This document shows positions 9,639-18,948 of a stretch of DNA of 64,000 nucleotides, one piece after another. This DNA is from Prochlorococcus sp. AG-347-K16 (GTDB lineage Bacteria; Cyanobacteriota; Cyanobacteriia; PCC-6307; Cyanobiaceae). The notes beneath the pieces were generated by a model, which searched no databases, was not told the DNA's origin, and worked only from the letters and a program-made list of their open reading frames with translations. The position numbers and the translations under genes were made by a program. Positions within the stretch are counted from its first letter, which is position 1. The number at the start of each line of letters is the position of its first letter. The DNA lies in NCBI GenBank assembly GCA_003281405.1, contig QCCD01000009.1:1-64000 (forward strand), written 5' to 3'.

Positions 9639-10673
9639 ATGCTTTTAAGTGATTTAGTTGATCTAATAAAAAAAGGAAATTCAAATTTTATTAGTGCCAA
9701 TATTTTCGAAGATTTAAATATAGATGATGCTGCCTCATTAGATGCTGCAGTTAAACATCAAATATCTTTTTTAGAAGAAAATAATATTCTTAAAGAAAAA
9801 TTAGATCAAACTAAAGCATCAGCAATAATAACTACTAACAACGATGAAATCGTTAGCGCCCTAAAGAAACTCAATATATCAAACATAATCGTTAAAAATC
9901 CAAGAATTGCATTTGCAGAAGTATTGGATTGTTTATATAAAACTATTAATTTCAAACCAGGAATTCATGCTACAGCAGTTATAGATAAAACAGCAATAAT
10001 TGGAGCAGATTGCCATATTGGACCTAATGTCTATATTGGAGAAAATACTGTAATAGGAGACAATAATCATATTCTTCCTGGATCATCAATTTTAGGCAAT
10101 GTCCGAATAGGAAATAATAATATAATTCATCCAAATTGTGTTATTTACGAAAATACCACTCTAAAAAATAATTGTGTAATTAATTCAAATTCTGTTATTG
10201 GATCAGAGGGATTTGGTTTTATTCCTGAAAATGGCAAATGGGTAAAGATGCCGCAAAAAGGTGGTGTAAAAATAATGAGTTTTGTAGAAATTGGAACTAA
10301 TTGTTGTATTGATAGACCCGCAGTTGGATTTACTTTTATTGATGAGGGAACAAAGTTGGATAATTTAATCCAAATAGGTCATGGCGTAAAAATTGGAAAG
10401 AATTGTGCATTTGCAGCTCAAGTTGGTATCGCTGGAGGAGCAAATATTGGAGATGGTGTTATTTTGGCAGGACAAGTAGGAGTTAATAATAGGGTAAAAG
10501 TCGGTAATAATGTCATTGCGAGTTCAAAGTGCGGAATCCATTGTGACATAGAAGATGGAAAGGTAATTAGTGGTTTCCCCGCGATGGGAAATAAATCATG
10601 GCTAAGGAGTTCAAGTATTTTTAAAAAATTACCAGAATTAGCAAAAAAACTTAGACAATTAGACAAGCAATAA
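9639..10673 (+). CDS. lpxD: UDP-3-O-acylglucosamine N-acyltransferase
   Basis: LpxD adds the second acyl chain in lipid A synthesis. Residues 1-100 form the uridine-binding domain. From about 107 to 330 there is a left-handed beta helix of hexapeptide repeats (IIGADCHIGPNVYIGEN and onward). The catalytic histidine is H248 in LIQIGHGVKIG. At 344 residues it is full length. It shows that the cell makes a lipid A-like outer membrane anchor. Confidence 0.93.
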   Translation: MLLSDLVDLIKKGNSNFISANIFEDLNIDDAASLDAAVKHQISFLEENNILKEKLDQTKASAIITTNNDEIVSALKKLNISNIIVKNPRIAFAEVLDCLYKTINFKPGIHATAVIDKTAIIGADCHIGPNVYIGENTVIGDNNHILPGSSILGNVRIGNNNIIHPNCVIYENTTLKNNCVINSNSVIGSEGFGFIPENGKWVKMPQKGGVKIMSFVEIGTNCCIDRPAVGFTFIDEGTKLDNLIQIGHGVKIGKNCAFAAQVGIAGGANIGDGVILAGQVGVNNRVKVGNNVIASSKCGIHCDIEDGKVISGFPAMGNKSWLRSSSIFKKLPELAKKLRQLDKQ

Positions 10674-10701
10674 TTTATTGTTCTATTAAACAAAAATTTA
10701 A

Positions 10702-11775
10702 ATGAAGAAATATAAGATTGTTTTATTGTCAGGAGACGGAATTGGACCAGAAATTTCAGAAGTTTCAAAAAAAGTTTTAAAAAAGCTTTCAAAAAATCAT
10801 AATTTCGATATTGAGATTATTGAAAAATTATTTGGAGGGATAGCATATGAAAAATATGGTACTCCTGCTCCAGATGAGACACTAAATCAATGCAAAAAAA
10901 GTGATGCAGTACTTTTAGCATGTGTGGGAGATATAAAATATGATTCCCTTGCAAGAGAATTAAGGCCAGAAAGTGGGTTACTAAAGTTAAGATCTGCGCT
11001 AAACCTTTTCGCAAATATCAGGCCTGTAAAAATAAGAAAATCTCTCTTGGAAGCAAGTACATTAAAAAAAGAAATCGTTGAGCATGTAGATCTTATTGTT
11101 GTAAGAGAATTAATAGGGGGAATTTATTTTGGAAAACCAAGAGGACATATAACAAACACAAAAACCCCAAAAGCTTTCAATACGATGGTTTATGATTCGA
11201 CTGAAATAGAAAGAATAACTGAAATAGCAATAAAAATTGCTAACCAAAGAAATAAAAAAATATGTTCTGTTGATAAATCAAACGTTCTTGAGGTTAGTCA
11301 ATTGTGGAGAGATACAGTTTTAAATATCACCTCAAAAGATAAAAATATATCTCTAAGCAATATGTACGTTGATAATGCAGCAATGCAATTAGTTAGAGAT
11401 CCCGTTCAATTTGATGTGATTTTAACTAGTAATTTATTTGGAGATATTTTAAGCGATTTAGCCGCAATGTTAACTGGTTCTATTGGTATGCTTCCATCTG
11501 CTTCTTTAAACAATAATGGCCCAGGCGTTTTTGAACCGGTTCATGGTTCGGCTCCTGATATAGCTGGTAAAAACATCGCTAATCCTATTGCAATGCTTTT
11601 ATCTGCTTCCATGATGTTAAAAATTGGATTAAATGAAGAAGAAGCTGCAGAAAATTTGGAAACTGCCATTGATAAAGTTTTATCAAAAGGATTTAGAACA
11701 GCAGATTTAGCTGATGGGTCTACTGAAGTTTTATCTTGCAGTGAAATCGGAGATAAAATAATGGATGAAATTTAA
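10702..11775 (+). CDS. leuB: 3-isopropylmalate dehydrogenase
   Basis: LeuB performs the NAD-dependent oxidative decarboxylation of 3-isopropylmalate in leucine synthesis. The start LLSGDGIGPE, the substrate loop near residue 92 (LRPESGLLKLRSALNLFANIR, key arginines), VRELIGGIYFG, SVDKSNVL and SNLFGDILSDLAAML with the metal-binding aspartates are all intact. The C-terminal FEPVHGSAPDIAGKNIANP NAD segment is typical. Length 357 is normal. Confidence 0.96.
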   Translation: MKKYKIVLLSGDGIGPEISEVSKKVLKKLSKNHNFDIEIIEKLFGGIAYEKYGTPAPDETLNQCKKSDAVLLACVGDIKYDSLARELRPESGLLKLRSALNLFANIRPVKIRKSLLEASTLKKEIVEHVDLIVVRELIGGIYFGKPRGHITNTKTPKAFNTMVYDSTEIERITEIAIKIANQRNKKICSVDKSNVLEVSQLWRDTVLNITSKDKNISLSNMYVDNAAMQLVRDPVQFDVILTSNLFGDILSDLAAMLTGSIGMLPSASLNNNGPGVFEPVHGSAPDIAGKNIANPIAMLLSASMMLKIGLNEEEAAENLETAIDKVLSKGFRTADLADGSTEVLSCSEIGDKIMDEI

Positions 11776-11863
11776 AAAAAATTAATAAATAAAAAAATAT
11801 TTTTAAGTAAAACATAAAGTTGGCATATGACCTGTCAGAATCATTAGATATTGTTTTTAAAAA

Positions 11864-12760
11864 ATGTCAAAACGTCATCCAGTAGTCGCTGTAACAGGAT
11901 CTTCAGGAGCAGGAACAAGTACAGTAAAAAGAGCCTTTGAGCATATTTTTGCCAGAGAAGATATTGTTCCAGCAGTTGTAGAAGGTGATAGTTACCACAG
12001 ATTTGAAAGAATGCCTATGAAAAAAGCTATGGCAGACGCTCTTGCAAAAGGTGAAAATTTCTCTCATTTTGGTCCAGAGGCTAATCTTTTTGACAAGTTA
12101 GAAGAACTTTTTAAAATCTATGGTGAAACTGGAGGAGGAAAGAAAAGATATTATCTACATAGTCTTGAAGAAGCAGAAGAACATAATACAAGACTTGGGA
12201 CATCCCTAGAACCTGGGCAATTTACTCCATGGGAAGATATTCCTGAGGGAACAGACGTACTTTTTTATGAAGGTTTGCATGGCGGAGTAGAGGGTGATGG
12301 ATACAATGTGGCATCTTATGCTGATTTACTTGTTGGCGTTGTTCCAATAACAAATTTAGAGTGGATTCAAAAAATCCATAGAGATAACGCAGAAAGAGGT
12401 TACTCAGCAGAAACCATTGTGGATACAATATTGAGAAGAATGCCTGATTATATAAATCACATCTGCCCACAATTCAGCAAAACCGATATTAATTTCCAAA
12501 GAATTCCCACAATTGACACTTCAAATCCTTTCATATGCAGAAATATTCCAACTCCTGATGAGAGCTTTGTGATCATACATTTCAGAAAAGGGGCAAGAGA
12601 GAAATGGGGTATTGATTTTCAATACTTGCTTGGAATGATTAACGATTCATTTATGTCAAGTCCAACAAGTATCGTTGTAAATGGTGGGAAAATGGGTTTC
12701 GCAATGGAACTAATTCTTACTCCAATAATTCATAAAATGATTGAGGAGAAAAATAAATAA
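11864..12760 (+). CDS. prk: Phosphoribulokinase, class I (bacterial type)
   Basis: PRK makes ribulose-1,5-bisphosphate for Rubisco. The P-loop is GSSGAGTST at residues 12-20, followed by VVEGDSYHRF with D42 and FYEGLHGG. The compact 298-residue length and motifs match the proteobacterial class I enzyme, not the longer class II enzyme of plants and beta-cyanobacteria. Only two cysteines are present, both in the second half, so the thioredoxin-type regulatory cysteine pair near the P-loop is missing. It lies between leuB and accD on the plus strand. Confidence 0.95.
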   Translation: MSKRHPVVAVTGSSGAGTSTVKRAFEHIFAREDIVPAVVEGDSYHRFERMPMKKAMADALAKGENFSHFGPEANLFDKLEELFKIYGETGGGKKRYYLHSLEEAEEHNTRLGTSLEPGQFTPWEDIPEGTDVLFYEGLHGGVEGDGYNVASYADLLVGVVPITNLEWIQKIHRDNAERGYSAETIVDTILRRMPDYINHICPQFSKTDINFQRIPTIDTSNPFICRNIPTPDESFVIIHFRKGAREKWGIDFQYLLGMINDSFMSSPTSIVVNGGKMGFAMELILTPIIHKMIEEKNK

Positions 12761-12898
12761 TAATTAATTTCGACTATTAACTCAAATAATTATATTTTTA
12801 ACTTTGAGGAGTTTCTAATTTAGAAAATCTCAAATATTTATATATCTTTCTTGATAAAAGTACCTAACTTAGATTTAAATAGAAAAAAAGGAAACGTT

Positions 12899-13780
12899 GT
12901 GTCATTAATCGACTGGTTTGCCGCAAGGCGTAAAGATCAATTTGTTGGGAAAGTTTCCCAAGATACTGACGAAGGAGATGGTTTGTGGGTTAAATGTTCA
13001 GAGTGTTCGCAAGTAGCCTATAGAAAAGACCTAATTTCAAATTTCAATGTTTGTAGTAATTGTGGACACCACAATAGGATTAATAGCGATGAAAGGATAA
13101 ATATAATTGCCGATAAAAATTCATTCAAAGAATTTGATAGTTCACTAAGTCCTACAGATCCTTTGGGTTTTAAAGATAGAAGAGCGTATGCTGATCGAAT
13201 TAAAGAAAGTCAAGCAGGTACAGGTTTAAGAGATGGAGTCGTAACAGGTATCTGTTCTGTGAATTCAATGCCTTTAGCATTAGCTGTTATGGATTTTAGA
13301 TTTATGGGAGGATCCATGGGTTCAGTAGTTGGTGAAAAAATTACAAGGATAATTGAAAGAGCAACTTTGGAAAATTTTCCAATTCTTATTGTTTGCGCTT
13401 CAGGAGGAGCAAGGATGCAAGAAGGTATGTTAAGTCTCATGCAAATGGCAAAAATATCTGGAGCACTAAAAAAACATAAAGAGAAAAATCTCCTATATAT
13501 GCCCTTGTTAACTCATCCAACTACTGGAGGGGTAACAGCCAGCTTTGCGATGTTGGGTGATTTAATTTTGGCGGAACCTAAAGCACTTATTGGATTTGCT
13601 GGAAGAAGAGTTATAGAACAAACATTAAGAGAAAAATTACCCGATAATTTTCAAACAGCAGAATATCTTCTTGAGCATGGTTTTGTTGATGTAATAGTGA
13701 AAAGGAAAGATCTCAAAGATACTCTTACTAAAATTTTAAAAATTCATGGTGTAAAAGAACTTGCAGAAGCAAATATATAA
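12899..13780 (+). CDS. accD: Acetyl-CoA carboxylase carboxyltransferase subunit beta
   Basis: AccD carries the zinc-ribbon half of the carboxyltransferase that makes malonyl-CoA. The four zinc ligands are C33, C36, C52 and C55 (CSEC and CSNC). The crotonase-like core has [18 protein letters not shown] and [16 protein letters not shown] chose the GTG at 12899 because it has a good AAAGGAA ribosome site six bases upstream and gives the usual [11 protein letters not shown] start. An open TTG start at 12851 would add 16 residues of no family resemblance. Confidence 0.95.
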   Translation: MSLIDWFAARRKDQFVGKVSQDTDEGDGLWVKCSECSQVAYRKDLISNFNVCSNCGHHNRINSDERINIIADKNSFKEFDSSLSPTDPLGFKDRRAYADRIKESQAGTGLRDGVVTGICSVNSMPLALAVMDFRFMGGSMGSVVGEKITRIIERATLENFPILIVCASGGARMQEGMLSLMQMAKISGALKKHKEKNLLYMPLLTHPTTGGVTASFAMLGDLILAEPKALIGFAGRRVIEQTLREKLPDNFQTAEYLLEHGFVDVIVKRKDLKDTLTKILKIHGVKELAEANI

Positions 13781-13781
13781 A

Positions 13782-14174
13782 ATGAGAATAATTTCTAGTT
13801 TATTTTATTTTTCTTTAAGCCTTCTAATCTTTATTTTAAACTTTGCCTCCTATTCATATGCGATAGGAAATGTTGATTGGGTTCTCCTTAAAGAGAATGA
13901 TGATGGAAAAGAATGGCTTGATAAAGGGAGTATTAAGTCTCTCCCAAATGGTGAAATAAGTATATTAACAAAGTTCTTTAAGAATCCAACTAATTCTGAT
14001 GATGATGGAGAGTTATCACTTTATGTAATGAGAATTAATTGCAATGAAAAAAAGTTCAAAGATACATCAATAAATGGAATTCCTCAATTCAATTCAAAAT
14101 GGCAAACTTCTAATAATGATGAACTTATAGATGTTGTTATTGAAAATAGCTGTTCAGAGTTTATTAATGAATAA
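13782..14174 (+). CDS. Small exported protein of unknown function
   Basis: A 130-residue protein starting one base after the accD stop. Residues 1-27 are a strong signal peptide ending in YSYA. The mature part (NVDWVLLKENDDGKEWLDKG) resembles short periplasmic surface-adhesin-E-like domains, with two Cys in the second half that could form a disulfide. The ATG at 13782 is preferred over an upstream TTG that would lie inside accD. The function is unknown. Confidence 0.6.
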   Translation: MRIISSLFYFSLSLLIFILNFASYSYAIGNVDWVLLKENDDGKEWLDKGSIKSLPNGEISILTKFFKNPTNSDDDGELSLYVMRINCNEKKFKDTSINGIPQFNSKWQTSNNDELIDVVIENSCSEFINE

Positions 14175-14176
14175 GA

Positions 14177-15274
14177 ATGAATACTAAAAATAAAAAATTA
14201 AAAATAGCAATCGCTGGACTTGGGTTTGGGAAAAAAGTTCATTTAGAGGCATTAAAAGAGTCTGATCACTTAACTCCTGTAGCAATTTATCATTACGAGA
14301 AAAAGCAAAAATCGATATTAGAAAAAGAAACGGGCTTAGATTTTTTTCATAATTGGGAAGAATTGGTTAAATCTCCAAAAATTGATGGAATTATTATTGC
14401 CACTCCTCCTGAATCAAGATTTAAGTTAGCAAAACAAGCTCTTGAGAATAATAAAAATTTGCTCTTAGAAAAACCCGTTTCAATATCCTCCTCAGAAATT
14501 GAAGAGCTTCAGAGAATATCTTTGATTAATAATTTAAGCGTATGTGTTGATTTTGAATATAGAGCAGTACCTCTTTTCCTTCAGACAAAAAAACTTATTG
14601 ATGAAAATATCTTAGGAGATATATATTTAGTCAAATTAGATTGGTTAATGGGCAGTAGATCCGACCCCAAAAGATCCTGGAATTGGTATTCATTGGAAGA
14701 AAAAGGTGGAGGAGTTATTGGCGCTTTAGGTACTCATGCATTCGATATGTTGAATTGGTTTTTTGGAGAAGCATTAAACGTGTCTGGCAAGTTAGCAACA
14801 TCAATAAAAAAAAGACCTTTACCAAATTCATCTGATTTAAATGATGTTACGAGTGAAGATGTATGTTTAGCCAATATAGAAATATCAAACTACAGCTCGA
14901 ATCTTATTCCATGTCAGGTATCTTTATCATCAATTTCTAAAAATGGTAGAGGATTTAGTTTAGAAATATATGGAAGCGAAGGTTCACTAATTCTTAAAAG
15001 CGAAAACCAAAAAGATTATGTACATGGTTTTAATTTGAAATATTCAAACAACGAAAATAAAATACATAATCTAAATGCAGATTCAAGTTTTAATTTTGAA
15101 AAAACATGGACTGATGGGAGAATAGCTCCAGTTTTGAGAATTCAAAATTTATGGGCTCAGAGTATAATAAATGGAACACCTGTAATCCCAGGCTTATGCG
15201 AGGGACTTGCTAGTCATAAAGTTTGCGAAGCCATAAGAGAATCTTCCAAAAGTGGATTAAGTATCAAAATTTGA
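14177..15274 (+). CDS. Gfo/Idh/MocA family oxidoreductase
   Basis: A 365-residue NAD(P)-dependent sugar or tetrapyrrole dehydrogenase-like protein. The N-terminal Rossmann fold starts with IAIAGLGFGKKVHLEAL at about residues 10-26. The conserved LLLEKPVSISSSE motif, with the key EKP, is near residue 98. The C-terminal domain includes GGGVIGALGTHAFDMLNWFFGE, with a catalytic-type histidine. The substrate cannot be read from sequence. It starts two bases after the previous gene. Confidence 0.85.
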   Translation: MNTKNKKLKIAIAGLGFGKKVHLEALKESDHLTPVAIYHYEKKQKSILEKETGLDFFHNWEELVKSPKIDGIIIATPPESRFKLAKQALENNKNLLLEKPVSISSSEIEELQRISLINNLSVCVDFEYRAVPLFLQTKKLIDENILGDIYLVKLDWLMGSRSDPKRSWNWYSLEEKGGGVIGALGTHAFDMLNWFFGEALNVSGKLATSIKKRPLPNSSDLNDVTSEDVCLANIEISNYSSNLIPCQVSLSSISKNGRGFSLEIYGSEGSLILKSENQKDYVHGFNLKYSNNENKIHNLNADSSFNFEKTWTDGRIAPVLRIQNLWAQSIINGTPVIPGLCEGLASHKVCEAIRESSKSGLSIKI

Positions 15275-15377
15275 GGCTATACATTTATAAGTAGCAATTA
15301 TCACCCGATAAAGTATTGGATTGATTTTATTTTTTTTTCATATTCTGGAAAAATCAATTGAACTGAATTATTAAAGA

Positions 15378-16445
15378 ATGGCTTTAAATTATTACAAAAA
15401 TGAGCTTAAAGAAAATGCTCAATTACTAGCTTCTAAAGGAAAAGGAATATTAGCAGTAGATGAATCCACTAAAACAGTAGGTAAAAGACTCGCTGGAATT
15501 GGCGTTGAGAATACTGAAGACAATAGGAAGGCATATAGAGGAATGCTTTTTACTACAGGAGGTCTTGGCAAATATATAAGTGGAGCAATCCTCTTCGAAG
15601 AAACACTTTATCAGAATCACCAAGATGGCGAGTCAATGGTTAAGAAACTAAATGATTTAGGTATTATTCCAGGTATAAAGGTCGATAAAGGCCTAAATCC
15701 ACTTCCAGGAGGAGGAGATGTAGAAACTTTTTGCTCTGGCCTAGATGGGTTAGTTGAAAGAGCCGCAAAATATTATGAACAAGGTGCCAGATTTGCAAAG
15801 TGGAGAGCAGTTCTGCAAATTACAAATGATGGTTGTCCTTCAAAACTATCAATTCAAGAGAATGCTTGGGGATTAGCAAGGTATGCAAGATCAGTTCAAG
15901 AATCTGGGTTAGTACCAATTATTGAACCTGAAATCTTAATGGACGGCGATCATACTATTGAAAAAACTGCTGAAGTTCAAGAAGAGGTAATAAAGCAGGT
16001 TTATATTGCCTGTCAAGCAAATGGAGTTTTTCTAGAAGGTACTCTATTAAAACCCTCTATGACTGTTAATGGAGCAGATTGTCCAACAAAGGCTGATCCT
16101 ATGAAGGTTGCTGAAATGACAATTAGAACTATGGAAAGATGTGTTCCTGCATCTGTTCCTGGAATAGTTTTCTTATCAGGAGGGTTAAGCGAAGAAGCTG
16201 CTTCTGTCTATTTAAATAATATGAACACTCTTTACAGGAAAGCTTTATGGAATGTCTCATTCTCCTATGGAAGAGCATTACAGCACTCATGCTTAAAGGC
16301 CTGGAAAGGAAAAGACGTTGAAGGAGGTCAAAAAGCATTAATAGCAAGAGCTCAAGCAAACTCTGAAGCTTCAAAAGGTGCCTATGTAGCGGGATCTCAA
16401 CCTTCATCTGATGAGCAATTGTTTGTGGCAGGCTACACTTATTAA
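15378..16445 (+). CDS. Fructose-bisphosphate aldolase class I (plant-like)
   Basis: A Schiff-base aldolase of 355 residues for Calvin cycle and glycolytic cleavage of fructose-1,6-bisphosphate. The active lysine is K225 in EGTLLKPSM. Other signatures are ILAVDEST (24-31), KWRAVLQI and PIIEPEILMDGDH. The protein ends in a tyrosine (GYTY), as eukaryotic class I enzymes do. It is full length and close to plastid forms, and lies directly upstream of the unrelated class II aldolase. Published work proposed transfer of this gene from red algae into the Prochlorococcus/Synechococcus lineage. Confidence 0.94.
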   Translation: MALNYYKNELKENAQLLASKGKGILAVDESTKTVGKRLAGIGVENTEDNRKAYRGMLFTTGGLGKYISGAILFEETLYQNHQDGESMVKKLNDLGIIPGIKVDKGLNPLPGGGDVETFCSGLDGLVERAAKYYEQGARFAKWRAVLQITNDGCPSKLSIQENAWGLARYARSVQESGLVPIIEPEILMDGDHTIEKTAEVQEEVIKQVYIACQANGVFLEGTLLKPSMTVNGADCPTKADPMKVAEMTIRTMERCVPASVPGIVFLSGGLSEEAASVYLNNMNTLYRKALWNVSFSYGRALQHSCLKAWKGKDVEGGQKALIARAQANSEASKGAYVAGSQPSSDEQLFVAGYTY

Positions 16446-16538
16446 CTAAAAAATCCTAAAAATGTACTCTGGGTCATAAAATAAGTTTCTTTAATTTAGT
16501 ATTTTGTATATCTAATAACGTGACATTTGATACCTCTT

Positions 16539-16544
16539 TATACT
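16539..16544 (+). promoter_or_regulatory. Possible -10 element (TATACT) upstream of class II aldolase
   Basis: TATACT lies 48 bases before the class II aldolase start, in the 147-base gap after the class I aldolase. No convincing -35 box is at the proper distance, so this is a weak call made from the -10 match and position. If it is real, the two aldolase genes can be expressed separately. Confidence 0.3.
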
Positions 16545-16592
16545 AAACTCTCGGAAACATATGCTTTATATAGCATTTAACTTATTTTAATT

Positions 16593-17666
16593 ATGGCCCT
16601 CGTTCCACTAAGACTACTTTTAGATCACGCTGCTGAGAATGGTTACGGTATTCCAGCTTTCAATGTTAATAACCTTGAACAAGTTCAAGCAATCATGGAA
16701 GCAGCATATGAAACTGATAGTCCTGTAATCCTCCAAGCTTCAAGAGGGGCAAGAAATTATGCAGGAGAAATTTTCCTACGTCATCTAATCCTTGCTGCTA
16801 CAGAAACATATCCTAATATTCCAGTGGTAATGCACCAAGACCACGGTAATGAGCCATCAACATGTTATTCAGCAGCAATAAATGGTTTCACATCAGTAAT
16901 GATGGACGGTTCTCTAGAGGCAGATGCAAAAACACCAGCTAGTTACGAATATAATGTTGCAGTTACTAAAAAAGTAGTAGATTTTGCTCATTCAGTAGGA
17001 GTTAGTGTTGAAGGAGAGTTGGGTTGCTTAGGTTCATTAGAGACAGGAAAAGGTGAAGCGGAAGATGGTCATGGATTTGAAGGTGAACTTTCTACAGATA
17101 TGCTTCTGACTGATCCTGAAGAAGCTGCAGATTTTGTAGCTAAAACAAAAGTCGATGCTTTAGCTATTGCTATAGGAACAAGTCATGGTGCTTATAAATT
17201 TACAAGAAAACCTACAGGAGAAGTTCTTGCAATAAGCAGAATTGCTGAAATTCATAAAGCACTTCCAAATACCCATCTTGTAATGCATGGATCTAGTTCA
17301 GTTCCTCAAGAATGGTTGGATATCATTAACAAATATGGCGGTGAAATTCCTCAAACATATGGCGTTCCTGTTGAAGAAATTCAAGAGGGAATAAGAAATG
17401 GAGTTAGGAAAGTCAACATTGATACTGATAACAGACTTGCTTTCACTGCCGCGGTTAGAGAGGCAGCATTTGCTGATAAGGCAAACTTCGACCCAAGACA
17501 TTTCAACAAGCCTGCTAGAAAATACATGAAGCAAGTTTGTCTTGATAGATACAAGCAGTTCTGGTGCGAAGGTCAAGCAAGTAAGATCAAACAAAACAGC
17601 ACTAATTATTTTGCTGATCTTTACGCAAAAGGTGATTTGGATCCAAAAGTAAAAGCTACTGTTTAA
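16593..17666 (+). CDS. fbaA: Fructose-bisphosphate/sedoheptulose-bisphosphate aldolase class II
   Basis: The zinc-dependent aldolase of cyanobacteria, 357 residues. The metal-site motif is [11 protein letters not shown], with H81, D83 and H84. [25 protein letters not shown] (zinc histidine), [10 protein letters not shown] and [14 protein letters not shown] complete the class II pattern. This is the expected native enzyme of the group. A hairpin terminator follows 24 bases after the stop. Confidence 0.96.
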   Translation: MALVPLRLLLDHAAENGYGIPAFNVNNLEQVQAIMEAAYETDSPVILQASRGARNYAGEIFLRHLILAATETYPNIPVVMHQDHGNEPSTCYSAAINGFTSVMMDGSLEADAKTPASYEYNVAVTKKVVDFAHSVGVSVEGELGCLGSLETGKGEAEDGHGFEGELSTDMLLTDPEEAADFVAKTKVDALAIAIGTSHGAYKFTRKPTGEVLAISRIAEIHKALPNTHLVMHGSSSVPQEWLDIINKYGGEIPQTYGVPVEEIQEGIRNGVRKVNIDTDNRLAFTAAVREAAFADKANFDPRHFNKPARKYMKQVCLDRYKQFWCEGQASKIKQNSTNYFADLYAKGDLDPKVKATV

Positions 17667-17690
17667 TTTCTTCCCAAATTAAATAAAAAA

Positions 17691-17720
17691 AGACCCCCAA
17701 TTTTGGAGGTCTTTTTTTTT
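17691..17720. terminator. Rho-independent terminator between fbaA and purQ
   Basis: The arms AGACCCCCAA and TTGGAGGTCT (17691-17700 and 17703-17712) pair with one mismatch around a very short loop. A run of T follows on the plus side and a run of A precedes it, so the hairpin can stop transcripts from both the converging fbaA and purQ genes. Confidence 0.85.
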
Positions 17721-18384
17721 ATTTCAATATTAATGATTTTAATGTAAAGAGACCATCAGTCCCACCAATTGTCTCGTCGCATGCTCGCTCTGGATGAGGC
17801 ATTAAACCTAGAACATTTCCCTTCTCATTAGTTATGCCTGCGATATCGAATGAGGATCCATTGGGATTATTTTTATATCTCAAAGCGATCAATTCATTAT
17901 CTACAAGTTTCTTTAAAGTATCAGAATCACAATGATATCTTCCTTCCCCATGCGCTATTGGCAACTTAATTGTTTGTTTTTCATCTACATTATTAAACCA
18001 ACCTCCTTTTGAAGAAACGATGTCCAGTTCAACGTCATCACAGATAAAATTAAGATATTTATTTGCAACAAGAGCACCAGGCAAAAACCCTGATTCTGTC
18101 AAAATTTGAAACCCATTACAAATTCCTAAAACTCTTTTCCCGCTTTTAACAAACTCATCCAAGGCATTTATTAATGGAGAGAATCTCGCAATTGCTCCGC
18201 ATCTTAAATAATCACCATAGCTAAATCCTCCGGGTAAAACTATTGCATCTAAATCACTTAAATCTGAAGACTCATGCCACAAGTATTTTGTTCTTATGTC
18301 TAAACAACCTTCCAATGCCCATGAAACATCACGATCACAATTAGAACCAGGGAAGACAACAACTCCTACAGTAAAATTATCCAT
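17719..18384 (-). CDS. purQ: Phosphoribosylformylglycinamidine synthase subunit PurQ
   Basis: PurQ is the glutaminase subunit that feeds ammonia to PurL in purine synthesis. The nucleophile is C89 in [10 protein letters not shown], and the His-Glu pair is in MPHPERA near the C-terminus. The N-terminus FPGSNCDRD is typical. The 221-residue size is that of the small PurQ found with a separate PurS. It starts one base after the purS stop. Confidence 0.96.
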   Translation of the reverse strand: MDNFTVGVVVFPGSNCDRDVSWALEGCLDIRTKYLWHESSDLSDLDAIVLPGGFSYGDYLRCGAIARFSPLINALDEFVKSGKRVLGICNGFQILTESGFLPGALVANKYLNFICDDVELDIVSSKGGWFNNVDEKQTIKLPIAHGEGRYHCDSDTLKKLVDNELIALRYKNNPNGSSFDIAGITNEKGNVLGLMPHPERACDETIGGTDGLFTLKSLILK

Positions 18385-18385
18385 C

Positions 18386-18640
18386 TTATAATTTTTCTAG
18401 TGAATACTCATAATCTTCAATAACAGTATTTGCGAATAACCTATCACATAATAAATCAATTTTTTCCCTTACTTCGTTTTCACCATTACCTTCTATCTTT
18501 ACCTCAATCATTTTTCCTATACGTAATGATTTAATTCCCTCGGCTCCAAGTTTTATAGAAGCAGATTTGGTAGCTTCCCCTGCTGGATCTAAAACTGAGG
18601 GTCTTAGTCTTACATAAACTTTTACAGCAAATTGGTCCAA
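18386..18640 (-). CDS. purS: Phosphoribosylformylglycinamidine synthase subunit PurS
   Basis: PurS is the small bridging subunit of the three-part FGAM synthase. The 84-residue protein has the family pattern [20 protein letters not shown] and [13 protein letters not shown]-like strands. Its partner purQ follows with a one-base gap; PurL is not in the window. Confidence 0.93.
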   Translation of the reverse strand: MDQFAVKVYVRLRPSVLDPAGEATKSASIKLGAEGIKSLRIGKMIEVKIEGNGENEVREKIDLLCDRLFANTVIEDYEYSLEKL

Positions 18641-18737
18641 TTAAAAATTAATTTCTACTAGAAGATTAGTTTAAATTTTCATAAAAAGTACTTTTGATTA
18701 ATAAACAAATATTTTTACCTTAAGGTTTTCTGAGTTA

Positions 18738-18902
18738 TTAAATGTTTATGAAGCCTCTACCAAAACAAACTAAGCAAGTTCTTCTTGAATTTTCATGAGT
18801 TTTGAAATTTCCTGCCCCTCCACATTTTGAACATTTTATTTTATCAATTAATGTAACGTCGTCAGAGATTATTTGTTTTAAAGAAATTTTTGGATTTTTC
18901 AT
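18738..18902 (-). CDS. 54-residue zinc-finger microprotein (DnaJ-like CxxCxGxG)
   Basis: Reading the minus strand from the ATG at 18902 gives 54 residues closed by TAA at 18738-18740. Residues 24-31 are CSKCGGAG and residues 43-50 are CLVCFGRG, a matched pair of CxxCxGxG half-sites like those of the DnaJ cysteine-rich domain. It has no J domain. The N-terminal 20 residues are plain and polar. It lies between the CobW GTPase gene (46 bases upstream) and purS on the same strand. The motif makes it very likely a real zinc-binding protein; the role is unknown. Confidence 0.75.
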   Translation of the reverse strand: MKNPKISLKQIISDDVTLIDKIKCSKCGGAGNFKTHENSRRTCLVCFGRGFINI

Positions 18903-18948
18903 ATTGGGCTGTCTACTATAGTAAGTATCCCGACAGCTAACTATAAAG

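Noticed and set aside
12851-12898. Extended TTG start for accD
   Set aside because: The 16 added residues have no family resemblance, while the GTG at 12899 has a good ribosome site.
15378-17666. Recent duplication of an aldolase gene
   Set aside because: The two proteins belong to unrelated fold classes with different active sites (Schiff base lysine against zinc histidines), so they are not duplicates.
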